In this document: positions 8,974-18,287 of the stretch, piece after piece
Layout: the number at the start of each line of letters is the position of its first letter
How positions within the stretch are numbered: the first letter of the stretch is position 1
Source of the DNA: Paraburkholderia sp. DHOC27
GTDB lineage: Bacteria; Pseudomonadota; Gammaproteobacteria; Burkholderiales; Burkholderiaceae
Assembly: GCF_003429005.1 (NCBI RefSeq)
Contig: NZ_QVQV01000001.1
Coordinates: 310,001 to 374,000, forward strand
Reading direction: 5' to 3'
DNA: 64,000 nucleotides
The notes under the pieces: model-generated
Told to the model about the DNA's origin: nothing
Database searches by the model: none
What the model saw: only the letters and a program-made list of their open reading frames with translations
Translations under genes and position numbers: made by a program

Positions 8974-11694
8974 CTACTTCGTCGCGAGCGCCGCTTCGGT
9001 TTCGTCCGTCGCGGGCACCACGCCTGTTTCACCCAGCACGCGTGGCTGCAGCAACAGCGCCACGAGTCCGGTCCAGCCGGTCTGATGAGACGCCCCTACG
9101 CCACGGCCCGAATCGCCGTGGAAATACTCATGGAACAGCACGAGATCGCGCGAACGCGGGTCCGCCTGCAGTTGCGGATACGCGCCCATCACTGGACGTT
9201 CGCCATTGCTGTCCTTCAGGAACAGCGTGGTCGCGCGTTGCCCGAGGCGGTCGGCAATTTCGCTGAGCGAAAAGTGTTCGCCGGAGCCAGTGGGATACTC
9301 CACGCGGAAATCATCGCCGTAATAGCGGTGAAATTCATAGAGCGATTCGATCAATAGATAATTGACCGGCATCCAGATCGGCCCGCGCCAGTTCGAATTG
9401 CCGCCGAACACACGCGAATCCGACTCGGCCGGCAGGTACTTAACCGTAAAGCTGTCGCCGTTGTGATGGAACACGAACGGCTCATCCAGATGCACGCGTG
9501 AGAGTGCGCGGATGCCATGATCGGAAAGAAATTCTGCCTCGTCGAGGGCACGCCGCAACAATGCCTTCATGCGATGCCCACGCAGCAGCGAGAGCAACAG
9601 GTTATTGCCCTTGCCCGGTTCGTTCCAGCGCGACACCAGCTTGGCGAGATCGGGGCGATGCTCGAGGAACCACGTGAGCCGATGACGCAATCCGGGCAGC
9701 GAATCATGCAGGCGCTCTTCGAGCACATGCACCGCAAAAAGCGGAATGAGCCCGACAATGGAGCGCAAACGCATCGGCACGTTCGAGCCATCCGGCAGGC
9801 GCAGCTTGTCGTAGAAGAACTCGTCGGGCGTATCCCACAGGCCGGTTTCGCAACCGTCGTCGCAACTCACGGCCTCCGCGATGTACAGGAAGTGCTCGAA
9901 GAACTTCACGGCGATATCCACGAACACGTGATTGTCGAACGCGAGTTCCAGCGCAATACGCATGAGGTCGAGCGCATAGGCCGCCATCCACGCGGTGCCG
10001 TCGGCCTGGTCGATATGGCCGCCGGTGGGCAATGGCGACGAGCGGTCGAAGATGCCAATGTTGTCCAGCCCGAGGAAACCGCCCTGGAAAATGTTGTGGC
10101 CGTCGGCGTCCTTGCGGTTCACCCACCACGAGAAATTCAGCAGCAGCTTGTGGAACACCAGTTCCAGGAAATCGCGGTCGCCCTTGCCCGTGAGCGCGCG
10201 ATCGATTTCATAGACGCGCCACGCCGCCCACGCATGCACCGGCGGATTGGCGTCGCTGAACGCCCACTCATACGCGGGCAATTGACCATTGGGATGCTGA
10301 TAGCGGTCCTTCACCAGCAGCAGCAATTGACGCTTGGCGAACTCCGGATCGATCAGCGCGAACGCGGCCGCGTGGAAGGCCAGGTCCCATGACGCGTACC
10401 ACGGGTATTCCCACTTATCGGGCATCGACACGATGTCCGCATTGCACAGATGGCGCCAATCCGCGTTGCGCCCCTGCTTGCGGCTCGCGGCCGGCGTCGG
10501 CTGGGCGGGGTCGCCGTCCATCCAGCGATGCACGTCGAACTGGTAGTACTGCTTCGACCACAGCATGCCGGCGAGCGCCTGACGCTGCACGAGCCGCGCG
10601 TCGGGGTCGGGCATGTCGTGTTGCAACGCCGCATAGAATGCATCGGCTTCAGCGATGCGGCGCGTGAACAATGCCTCCGCATCCAGCGGCACTTCGTCCG
10701 GTGCGGAGCCCGGATGCCAGCGCAGATAAACCACTGCGCGCCCATATGCTTCGAGTTCCAGCGCCACGTGTGCGCCTGCCTTACTGCCAGAATCGTGCCG
10801 AATGGCGTCCGCGTCACCGCGCACGAGGTAATCGTCGAAGCCGTCCTTGAACGGCCCTTCGCCGTCCATATTGAAGAGGCGCTTGACGTTGGTGTCGTTT
10901 TCGCAGAACAGCCATTCCACTGACGGCGCGTCGTCGGACCACGCGGTTACGATGATCGGGTCATGCCCGTGCTGGGTGCCCACCAGATGCGGCCTGCGAT
11001 CCATCCGCAGCTTGAGGGACGGCCGGTCCTTGCAGGCATTCCACGACCATGTATTGCGCGCCCAGATCTGCGGCAACACGTCAATGGACGCCGCACGGTC
11101 CGCACGATTTTCGACGGTGACGCGCATCACGATGTCTTCGGGCGTGTGCTTCGCGTATTCGACCTGCACATCGAAATAGCGGTCGTCGTCGAACACGCCG
11201 GTATCGAGCACCTCGTACTCAGGCATCTCGGCGCTGCGCCGCGCGTTCTCCTGGACCAGATCGTCATACGGATAGGCAGCGTGCGGATACTTGTACAGCA
11301 TCCGCATATAAGAATGCGTGGGCGTGCCGTCGACGTAAAAGTACAGCTCCTTGACGTCCTCGCCGTGATTGCCCTGCGAGTTGGTGAGGCCGAACAGGCG
11401 TTCCTTGAGAATGGGATCGTTGCGATTCCACAGCGCCAGCGACACGCACCAGCTGAGCTTGTCGTCGCCAAACCCAGCAATGCCGTCTTCGCCCCAGCGA
11501 TACGCACGGCTGCGGGCATGGTCATGCGGGAAGTAGTCCCAGGCAGTGCCGTTGGGACTGTAGTCCTCGCGCACCGTGCCCCACTGGCGCTCGCTCAGAT
11601 AAGGGCCCCAGCGTTGCCAGCGCGCGCATTCGCACGAGTGCAGGCGGGTCGCTTCTACGGTTGCGAGCAGTTTCGCGGCACGCAGCGTCGGCAT
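8974..11694 (-). CDS. GH63-like glucosidase (MGH1-type glycoside hydrolase)
   Basis: A 906-aa cytoplasmic protein with no signal peptide. It belongs to the (alpha/alpha)6-barrel glucosidases related to family GH63. Supporting stretches are YSPNGTAWDYFPHDHARSR at the N-terminus, MPDKWEYPWYASWDLAFH, GGFLGLDNIGIFDRSSPLP, NSNWRGPIWMPVNYLLIE and the C-terminal HEYFHGDSGRGVGASHQTGW. The Asp in FLGLDNIGIFD and the Glu in HEYFHGD are plausible acid/base residues by family analogy. It likely trims alpha-glucosides. It lies between the debranching-type gene upstream and zwf downstream on the same strand, with gaps near 180 bases, so co-transcription is possible but not proven. Confidence 0.88.
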   Translation of the reverse strand: MPTLRAAKLLATVEATRLHSCECARWQRWGPYLSERQWGTVREDYSPNGTAWDYFPHDHARSRAYRWGEDGIAGFGDDKLSWCVSLALWNRNDPILKERLFGLTNSQGNHGEDVKELYFYVDGTPTHSYMRMLYKYPHAAYPYDDLVQENARRSAEMPEYEVLDTGVFDDDRYFDVQVEYAKHTPEDIVMRVTVENRADRAASIDVLPQIWARNTWSWNACKDRPSLKLRMDRRPHLVGTQHGHDPIIVTAWSDDAPSVEWLFCENDTNVKRLFNMDGEGPFKDGFDDYLVRGDADAIRHDSGSKAGAHVALELEAYGRAVVYLRWHPGSAPDEVPLDAEALFTRRIAEADAFYAALQHDMPDPDARLVQRQALAGMLWSKQYYQFDVHRWMDGDPAQPTPAASRKQGRNADWRHLCNADIVSMPDKWEYPWYASWDLAFHAAAFALIDPEFAKRQLLLLVKDRYQHPNGQLPAYEWAFSDANPPVHAWAAWRVYEIDRALTGKGDRDFLELVFHKLLLNFSWWVNRKDADGHNIFQGGFLGLDNIGIFDRSSPLPTGGHIDQADGTAWMAAYALDLMRIALELAFDNHVFVDIAVKFFEHFLYIAEAVSCDDGCETGLWDTPDEFFYDKLRLPDGSNVPMRLRSIVGLIPLFAVHVLEERLHDSLPGLRHRLTWFLEHRPDLAKLVSRWNEPGKGNNLLLSLLRGHRMKALLRRALDEAEFLSDHGIRALSRVHLDEPFVFHHNGDSFTVKYLPAESDSRVFGGNSNWRGPIWMPVNYLLIESLYEFHRYYGDDFRVEYPTGSGEHFSLSEIADRLGQRATTLFLKDSNGERPVMGAYPQLQADPRSRDLVLFHEYFHGDSGRGVGASHQTGWTGLVALLLQPRVLGETGVVPATDETEAALATK

Positions 11695-11876
11695 GGAGGG
11701 CCCTTCCTTCGAAGCTTGACGATCGGACTGACATCCTAGCGCGTTTTGCCGGGGGGTGGCACTGGCGTGCGCAAGGTTGAGTTCTTCAGTCGTTCGCTGC
11801 GCGGTAACGTTCGCCGTGCAAGTATTGGCCCTGGTTTGTTAACCTTCACCTATGAGCTTCGCCGCGTGACCGCCTC

Positions 11877-13844
11877 TCACGCGTTGGCCAGCATGCGTTT
11901 CACGCGCAGCAGTTCACCGAGCGACCACGCCTGAAACGGCGTGCCACCCGGCGTGTGCGGCGCGTCGCCGTCCGCGACTTCGGAAACATGGTCGAGACCC
12001 GCGTGATCCAGATGCTCCACGAGCGGCGCAAGAAAGCGCGTGCGAGCCTGGGCACGCGCGCCGGCATCCGGTTGATGCACGCGCAACCACGCTTCAACGA
12101 ACGGACCGATCAGCCACGGCCACACAGTGCCCTGATGATAGGCGCCGTCGCGCTCCACTTGACCGCCGCCATAGCGGCCGCGATACGCGGGATCGGAAGG
12201 CGCGAGCGTGCGCAAGCCAAGCGGCGTGAGCAGATGCGTTTCGACCTGTTCGACCACTGCGCGCGCAGCCGCACCATTGAGCAGAGGAAACGGCAAGCCG
12301 CCCACCGCAAAAATCTGGTTAGGACGGATAGATCGATCCACGGTGCCGGGCACATGATCCACGTCGACGTTGTCGAACAGCGCCCCGCTCTGTGGATCGA
12401 CGAAACGCGCAACGAACGCGTTCGACGCACGCTCTCCCACCTCTTGCCATTGCGGATTCCACGCCGCGGCGATGCGCAAGGCGTTGATCCACAGCGCCTG
12501 TATTTCCACCGGCTTGCCAATGCGCGGCGTGACCACCCAGTCGCCGACTTTCGCGTCCATCCACGTGAGTTGCACGCCGGGCACCCCGGCGCTCAGCAAA
12601 CCGTCGTCGTCGGCGCGAATCCCGAAACGCGTACCCTGCGAATAGCCGCTCAAAATGGCTTCGACGGCCTGCTGCAAACGCGTACGGGTGGCATCGCTGG
12701 CGTGCTCGGCGGCCAGATAGTCGTGCACGGCAATGACGAACCACAGCGACGCATCGACGGAGTTGTACTCCGGCGTGTCGCCGTAATCGGGGAACCGGTT
12801 GGGCAGCATGCCTTCGGAAATCGTCGTGGACCATTCGAGCAGAATTGCTTCCGCGGCCTCGTGCCGTCCGGAGGCCAGCAGCAAACCCCGCATGGCGATA
12901 AACGTATCGCGACCCCAATCCGTGAACCACGGAAAGCCGGCCACCAGCGTACGGCCCTGATCACGCGCGACGAGGTAAGCGTCGGCGGAGCGATGCAGGC
13001 GGGAAGCAAAGGTGGTGCGGCGCGTATATTCGGTGTCCGCAAGAAATCTGGCGCGCTCGACGGCGGGTGTCGTATGCGTTGACGGACCCGCACTCAGGAT
13101 CATCAACGCTTCGCGCTTTGCCAGATCGAAGCTGAACACGCCGGGCGTCGCGAGGTCCTCGCTGAAATCGAGCCCCCGTTCGCGTTCCCGCACGTAGCAG
13201 AAGTTTCGAAACCAGTCGGGCGCATGCGTGTACTGCCCGTTCGTGGCAGCGTGAATGCGCGGCACGTCGCCATACGGCTGCCAGCTCACTTGCGCGTTTT
13301 CGTCGCCGTTGGCGTGACCCGCATCGAACGTCGCGTCAAAGTTGAACGCGTGATTCTCGTGATGCAGCGCATGATAATCGCGGCCCGACAGCAAGGGACG
13401 CACTTTCAACGTATAGGCGCGTGACGCCACATCGCCACTGCTGCCCCGCGCCACGTGCCAGCGCAGTACGGTCTCGCCGGTGGCCTTGGCGACGAACAGT
13501 TCGGCAGTCAGCACCGTGTTGTCGTCGAGCTGGAAACGCCAGGTGGGCCAGGGCGTGGTGTCGAATTCGAGCAGGCTCGCGCTGATGTCCGGGTACACCA
13601 CATCGGGCACATAGCGCTGCATCGTCAACGGATAGCGTTGACCGTTCGCCTCCACCCAGGCTTCGATGCCGTTGACCAGCACCACGCGGCCACCTGGCGG
13701 GCGCGTCGCCGACAGCAGCAGCGCGTGATAGCGGCGCGTCCGTGAAGTGCCGGCCGTGCCCGAGGCGAAGCCGCCGAAGCCATCGGCTTCGAGCCACTCG
13801 TCTTCGAGACGGGCGGGATCGAAAGGGTGTTCGATGCGTGTCAT
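11877..13844 (-). CDS. Amylo-alpha-1,6-glucosidase (glycogen debranching-type) protein
   Basis: A 655-aa protein with an N-terminal GDE_N-like beta domain (EWLEADGFGGFASGTAGTS, YHALLLSATRPPGGR) and a C-terminal (alpha/alpha)6 barrel typical of archaeal/bacterial debranching enzymes. Key stretches are GFPWFTDWGRDTFIAMRGLL, LPNRFPDYGDTPEYNSVDAS and RDGAYHQGTVWPWLIGPFVE; the acidic residues in DWGRD and in the first two blocks are typical catalytic candidates. It would hydrolyse 1,6-linked glucosyl stubs on glycogen-like polymers. Together with the glucosidase and glucokinase downstream it supports a route from stored glucan to glucose 6-phosphate. No glycogen phosphorylase or synthase lies in the window. 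Confidence 0.92.
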   Translation of the reverse strand: MTRIEHPFDPARLEDEWLEADGFGGFASGTAGTSRTRRYHALLLSATRPPGGRVVLVNGIEAWVEANGQRYPLTMQRYVPDVVYPDISASLLEFDTTPWPTWRFQLDDNTVLTAELFVAKATGETVLRWHVARGSSGDVASRAYTLKVRPLLSGRDYHALHHENHAFNFDATFDAGHANGDENAQVSWQPYGDVPRIHAATNGQYTHAPDWFRNFCYVRERERGLDFSEDLATPGVFSFDLAKREALMILSAGPSTHTTPAVERARFLADTEYTRRTTFASRLHRSADAYLVARDQGRTLVAGFPWFTDWGRDTFIAMRGLLLASGRHEAAEAILLEWSTTISEGMLPNRFPDYGDTPEYNSVDASLWFVIAVHDYLAAEHASDATRTRLQQAVEAILSGYSQGTRFGIRADDDGLLSAGVPGVQLTWMDAKVGDWVVTPRIGKPVEIQALWINALRIAAAWNPQWQEVGERASNAFVARFVDPQSGALFDNVDVDHVPGTVDRSIRPNQIFAVGGLPFPLLNGAAARAVVEQVETHLLTPLGLRTLAPSDPAYRGRYGGGQVERDGAYHQGTVWPWLIGPFVEAWLRVHQPDAGARAQARTRFLAPLVEHLDHAGLDHVSEVADGDAPHTPGGTPFQAWSLGELLRVKRMLANA

Positions 13845-14072
13845 TGACGTGTCTTTGATTTACCCGCTATTCCGACGGCCTTGATCTTAGCGTTTTTGCT
13901 CGCGAGGCTGCGCTGAAAGCGACATTTTTGCTGCGCTTTTATTTCCATTTTCTTTCGAATGGCAAACGATTGCGCATGGCATTTTTTGCCACCGCAAACG
14001 TTTCAAACTCTTTCATCATATTTTCTTGAAGTGACCCGAGACTGCACCCGCTACCCGAAAAAGGATGCAGAC

Positions 14073-14474
14073 ATGAGACGACACTTCAATGCGCTCACCG
14101 CCGCGTTCGTTGCCCTTTCGAGCATGGCGCTAAGCGCCTGTGGTCCCGACGATGGACCATCGGCCACATCGGCCAGCGCCGATCAGAACAACACCACCAG
14201 CGCGGCCGCGCAGTCCGGCAGACCGACCGGAACATCCCTCAGCGCGCCAGCCGCTCCGCAATTAGCCGCTCAATCCGCCGCTCCGTCAAGCACACCACCC
14301 ACGGTTCCTGCGCTTGCATTTGGCGCGTCGGCCACACCGGGCGCGACCGCTGACGCCGCCCCGGACACCGCCGTGCAAAGCGTGGAAGCGAGCCTCGTGG
14401 CGGACAGCCAGCAAGTCCCGCCGGTGATGCATTTCGCGCCGGGCGACAGCGATCAGAACAGCAGCCGCAATTAG
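14073..14474 (+). CDS. Putative small lipoprotein, low complexity
   Basis: A 133-aa protein with a lipoprotein signal: MRRHFNALTAAFVALSSMALSACG has a basic start, a hydrophobic core and a lipobox (ALSAC) with the lipidated Cys near residue 23. The mature part is rich in Ala, Ser, Thr, Pro and Gln with no recognisable domain. It ends 87 bases before a Tat-exported phospholipase C on the same strand, so the two may be co-expressed. The function is unknown. The ATG at 14073 is fixed by the signal peptide. Confidence 0.7.
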   Translation: MRRHFNALTAAFVALSSMALSACGPDDGPSATSASADQNNTTSAAAQSGRPTGTSLSAPAAPQLAAQSAAPSSTPPTVPALAFGASATPGATADAAPDTAVQSVEASLVADSQQVPPVMHFAPGDSDQNSSRN

Positions 14475-14561
14475 CAGTACGAGCATTACGAGCCCTACGA
14501 GCAGTGCGTTAGCCGTGGCGCGAGATGCGCCGATCTTCCTCCCCGCAGAAGGTGATAACCC

Positions 14562-16697
14562 ATGACCTCAAACAGCCGTCGCCGTTTCCTGCAGACCGTT
14601 GCCTCATCCGCCGGTGCAGCCGCCGCACTGGCCGCGTTTCCCGAATCGATCCGCAATGCGCTGGCCGTGCCGGCCAATTCGCGCACCGGCACGATTCAGG
14701 ATATCGAACACATCGTCGTATTCATGCAGGAGAACCGCTCGTTCGACCACTACTTCGGCCATCTGCGCGGCGTACGTGGTTACAACGACCGCTTCCCGAT
14801 TCCGTTGCCCGGTGGCCAGCAACCGGTGTGGTATCAGCCGTCGAAGGAAAACGCTGCGCAACCCGTGCTGCCGTTCCACCTGAACACGCAGACGACCAGC
14901 GCGCAGTGTGTCGGCGATCTCGATCACTCGTGGTACCCCACGCACTACGCGATCAACAACGGCGCGTACAACCAGTGGCCGCAGAACAAGACTGATATGA
15001 CGATGGGCTACTACCTGCGTAGCGACATTCCGTTTCACTACGCGCTGGCCGATGCCTTCACCGTCTGCGACAACTATTTCTGCTCGCTGGCCGGCCCGAC
15101 CCACCCGAACCGCGCCTATCTGATGACCGGCATGGTGGACCCGAGCGGCACGATGGGCGGCCCGCTGCTGGACAACAACGATTACGTGGACGGCGACGGC
15201 CCGCCCAAGTACGCGCTGCTGTCGTGGCAGACGTACCCCGAGCGTCTGCAGGCCGCGGGCATCTCGTGGCAGGTGTATCAGCAGGGCGTGAACGGCGACG
15301 ATCCGCTGAACGGCAATTACGGCACCAACATCCTGCAGAATTTCGTCAACTTCATCGACGCGCAACCCGGTTCCGCACTCTATGAGCGCGCGCAGACGGC
15401 GCGCACGCTCGTCGATCTGAAGAACGACGTGCTCGCCGGTAATCTGCCGCAGGTTTCGTGGCTGCTGCCGCCGGCCGCTTACTCGGAACACCCGAGCTAC
15501 ACACCGGCATATGGCGCGGAATACACGTCGCAGATTCTCGACGCGTTGACCTCGAACCCGGAGGTGTGGAGCAAGACCGTGCTGTTCATCATGTACGACG
15601 AGAACGACGGCTTCTTCGATCACATTGTGCCGCCGCAACCGGCCACGACGCCGGCGCAGGGCAAATCCACGGTGAGCGTCGAGGGCGAGATTCACAACGT
15701 GGTGAATCCGCTGCGTGGCGGCACGTACACCGCTGACGGCCTGCCGTTTGGCCTCGGACCGCGCGTACCGATGACGGTCGTCTCGCCGTGGACCAAAGGC
15801 GGCTTCGTCTGCTCGCAGGTGTTCGATCACACCTCGGTGATCCGTTTCATCGAGCAGCGTTTCGGCGTGAACGAACCGAACATCACGGCATGGCGCCGCG
15901 CGGTGTGCGGCGACCTGACCAGCGCGTTCGATTTCCGCACGCCGGACGTCAAGATGCCGCCGCTGCCGGATACCAGCAACTACATCAACATGGCCAACAA
16001 CCAATGTGCCGTGAACCCGGCGCCGGTCGTCCCGACCACGCCCGAGCCGTTCGCTCCGCAGGAGCCGGGCATTCGTTTCGCACGCGCACTGCCGTATGAA
16101 CTGCACGTGAACGGTCACGTGGATGTCACGCGCAATTCGTTTTCCCTCACGCTCGCGAACACCGGCACGCAGGGCGCGCACTTTTACGTGTACGCCACTA
16201 ACCGCACGGATGGTCCGTGGCGCTATACGGTTGAAGCGGGCAAATCATTGGACGACACCTTCGATCTCACGACAACGAGCGGCGTCTACACGTTCGAGGT
16301 GTTCGGTCCCAACGGCTTCGTGCGCAAGTTCACGGGCAATACCGCGCAAACGCAAACCCAGGGGAAAAACAGCAAGCCGTCGCTGCCCGAGGTCACGACG
16401 CACTACGACGTCGCCAACGGCAACGTGTATCTGAAGTTCACCAACAAGGGCCACGGCCTTGCACGTCTGACGGTGAACGACAACGCGTACGGTGCGCGGC
16501 CGCGTCAGGTGCCGGTGCCGGCGGGAGCCGAGGTCGAGGAGGCGTGGGTGCTGGCGTCGAGCCATCACTGGTACGACCTGACCGTCAGCAGCCAGGAAGA
16601 TCCGAGCTTCGCGCGACGGCTGGCCGGTCACGTCGAAAACGGCCGGCCGAGCATTAGCGATCCGGCCGCCGTGGAGCCGACCTTGACGGTGAGCTGA
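14562..16697 (+). CDS. Phosphocholine-specific phospholipase C, Tat-exported
   Basis: A 711-aa extracellular or periplasmic phosphoesterase. The N-terminus carries a twin-arginine signal (NSRRRFLQTVASSAG) with cleavage expected near AVPA at about residue 38. The catalytic domain starts with the family hallmark EHIVVFMQENRSFDHYFGHL and includes AGPTHPNRAYLMTGM, FIMYDENDGFFDHIVPP and PRVPMTVVSPWTKGG. The last 200 residues form two C-terminal beta domains typical of Pseudomonas/Burkholderia PlcH/PlcN. It releases phosphocholine from phosphatidylcholine. No PlcR-type chaperone gene follows. Whether it is haemolytic cannot be judged. Confidence 0.95.
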   Translation: MTSNSRRRFLQTVASSAGAAAALAAFPESIRNALAVPANSRTGTIQDIEHIVVFMQENRSFDHYFGHLRGVRGYNDRFPIPLPGGQQPVWYQPSKENAAQPVLPFHLNTQTTSAQCVGDLDHSWYPTHYAINNGAYNQWPQNKTDMTMGYYLRSDIPFHYALADAFTVCDNYFCSLAGPTHPNRAYLMTGMVDPSGTMGGPLLDNNDYVDGDGPPKYALLSWQTYPERLQAAGISWQVYQQGVNGDDPLNGNYGTNILQNFVNFIDAQPGSALYERAQTARTLVDLKNDVLAGNLPQVSWLLPPAAYSEHPSYTPAYGAEYTSQILDALTSNPEVWSKTVLFIMYDENDGFFDHIVPPQPATTPAQGKSTVSVEGEIHNVVNPLRGGTYTADGLPFGLGPRVPMTVVSPWTKGGFVCSQVFDHTSVIRFIEQRFGVNEPNITAWRRAVCGDLTSAFDFRTPDVKMPPLPDTSNYINMANNQCAVNPAPVVPTTPEPFAPQEPGIRFARALPYELHVNGHVDVTRNSFSLTLANTGTQGAHFYVYATNRTDGPWRYTVEAGKSLDDTFDLTTTSGVYTFEVFGPNGFVRKFTGNTAQTQTQGKNSKPSLPEVTTHYDVANGNVYLKFTNKGHGLARLTVNDNAYGARPRQVPVPAGAEVEEAWVLASSHHWYDLTVSSQEDPSFARRLAGHVENGRPSISDPAAVEPTLTVS

Positions 16698-16793
16698 AGT
16701 CTCGAAGGTCGAGCCGCGCACCGGTTCGCGCCAGCACGAAGGCAAATGGCTGGGTATGATCGGTGTGCGGCGGTTTAGACCCTGGAGACACGA

Positions 16794-17060
16794 ATGGATC
16801 GGGAAGCGTTTGTCGCTCAGCTTGAACAGGAAGGATTCGCCGAAGTCGTCACCGTGGACCGTGAGCCGAGCGGTGCGCTCGACACGCATGAGCATCCCTT
16901 CGAAGCGAAGGCGCTCATCGTCGACGGCGAGATGCACATTCGCGTCGGCGATGAAGAGCGGTTCTACCAGGTGGGCGACGTGTTTTATCTGGCCGCCCAT
17001 CTCGCGCATTCGGAACGGTACGGCCCGAATGGCGTGCGCTATCTGGTGGGGAGAAAGTGA
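16794..17060 (+). CDS. Small cupin-domain protein
   Basis: An 88-aa single cupin. HEHPFEAKALIVDGEMHIRV supplies the first cupin motif with two His and a Glu, and GDVFYLAAHLAHSERYG the second with a further His, so a divalent metal site is plausible. Proteins this small often bind metals or small ligands; no reaction can be assigned. It follows the phospholipase gene by 96 bases on the same strand and its stop codon overlaps the left arm of a terminator hairpin. Confidence 0.85.
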   Translation: MDREAFVAQLEQEGFAEVVTVDREPSGALDTHEHPFEAKALIVDGEMHIRVGDEERFYQVGDVFYLAAHLAHSERYGPNGVRYLVGRK

Positions 17061-17078
17061 CGGGCGTGATCGCCCGTC
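17059..17078. terminator. Hairpin between convergent cupin and deacylase genes
   Basis: A perfect 8-bp stem (GACGGGCG with CGCCCGTC) with a TGAT loop starts inside the cupin stop codon and is followed by GCCCTGTTTC. The T-run is short, so termination is likely but not certain. Confidence 0.6.
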
Positions 17079-17094
17079 GCCCTGTTTCGCAGTA

Positions 17095-18210
17095 TCAAGC
17101 GCCCAGCAACACGCCCGTGCGCACCGGCTTCGTTCCAGTGACGCGCCCGAGCGGCGCCCCTGCCGTCACGAAACGGATCGCACGGCGCATATAGAAAATG
17201 CCGTCGGTCTTGCTGCTGATCGTGACGGTTTCGTCCGTCAGCGGATCGACGATATCGAACAGCGGATCGCCCGCGCGAATCGTGTCGCCGATGCTTGCGT
17301 GGTGAACGAGAATGCCGCTCACGGGTGCATAGAACTGCTCGCTGCCGGCGAGCGGCGTCGCCGGTGTCAGCAGGTCCGGCAAGGGCTTCGCTTCGCCGCG
17401 AATGGCGTTGCGCCACGTCAGATAGTCGACGAGCGCGTCCGCGTCCTGCTGCGCCACCGCGTACGAAACGTCACGCTGCCCACGGCACTCCACGGTCACG
17501 GCAATGGTGCCGGTTTCGACGGGCTGCGCGGCCGGCAAGCTCTGCTGCAGTTTCCACCACAACAGACTGTGTGTCTCGTCGAACGCGCCCGCGCCCGAAT
17601 CCGTTGCGAGCAGCGACGCACGCGCGCCCAGATAACGCGCGAGCGGCTCGAAGTCAGCCCACGCGGCTTCGCTCGTGTACACATGCATCACCGCTTCCAG
17701 CGAGCAATGCAGGTCGATCACCACGTCCGCGTCGAATGAAAGTTGCAACAGCGCCAGTTGCAGCGATTCGAACTCGGTGAGCGGCTTTTGCCGGTCCAGT
17801 TCTTCACGCATGAACTGCCGCACCATCTGACGATTGGCAACCGGGTCCGCACCAAAAGACTGTTTGGCGCGCTCGATCAAACCATCGAACTGCAAAAAGT
17901 GGCGGTTGAAATTCTTGCCGCTCGCGAGGTCAAAGCGGCCAACGAATTGACCGAGCACCGATTGCCCGAGACTCACAGGGTTCGCCACCGGCACCAGCAC
18001 GATCTCCGCCGCGAGCGCGCCTTGCTGTTCGAGTTCGAGCAGACGACGCTTCAACAGCACGTTGGTCAACATGGCCGGCGTTTCGTCGGCATGCAGGCTC
18101 GACGAAATGAAGATTTTCTGCGCGCTATCCGCGGGGCCAAAATGGAAGCTCACCAGTTCGCGATGCGTGCCGATAACCGGCGAGAGAAGCGGGATCGATT
18201 GTTTTCTCAT
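17095..18210 (-). CDS. Succinylglutamate desuccinylase/aspartoacylase (AstE/AspA)-family metallohydrolase
   Basis: A 371-aa zinc-dependent amidohydrolase of the M14-like AstE/AspA group. FISSSLHADETPAML gives the HxxE metal pair near residue 43, VVIDLHCSLEAVMHVYT gives the third ligand His, and KNFNRHF is a substrate-binding stretch. The C-terminal PVSGILVHHASIGDTIRAGDPL forms a biotinyl-like beta fold seen in this family. Such enzymes remove acyl groups from N-acyl amino acids. It lies 77 bases downstream of an amino-acid-type binding protein, suggesting an acylated amino acid as substrate (inference). The ATG at 18210 is preferred over a TTG two codons upstream. Confidence 0.85.
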   Translation of the reverse strand: MRKQSIPLLSPVIGTHRELVSFHFGPADSAQKIFISSSLHADETPAMLTNVLLKRRLLELEQQGALAAEIVLVPVANPVSLGQSVLGQFVGRFDLASGKNFNRHFLQFDGLIERAKQSFGADPVANRQMVRQFMREELDRQKPLTEFESLQLALLQLSFDADVVIDLHCSLEAVMHVYTSEAAWADFEPLARYLGARASLLATDSGAGAFDETHSLLWWKLQQSLPAAQPVETGTIAVTVECRGQRDVSYAVAQQDADALVDYLTWRNAIRGEAKPLPDLLTPATPLAGSEQFYAPVSGILVHHASIGDTIRAGDPLFDIVDPLTDETVTISSKTDGIFYMRRAIRFVTAGAPLGRVTGTKPVRTGVLLGA

Positions 18211-18287
18211 GATCAAATCAAAGGGTGTTCGTTAAACGCTGCGTTTAAACGCAAGGGCTATGCTCAGTTGCCCACTCAGTCGCGCAA

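Noticed and set aside
11955..13082. A long plus-strand frame inside the debranching-type gene, and a similar one at 58259-59485 inside paralogue 2
   Set aside because: Both are Arg/His/Gln-rich antisense shadows overlapping well-supported genes.
14604..16181. A 525-codon minus-strand frame opposite the phospholipase C gene
   Set aside because: Arg/Val/His-biased shadow of a GC-rich gene; no motif, no start context.
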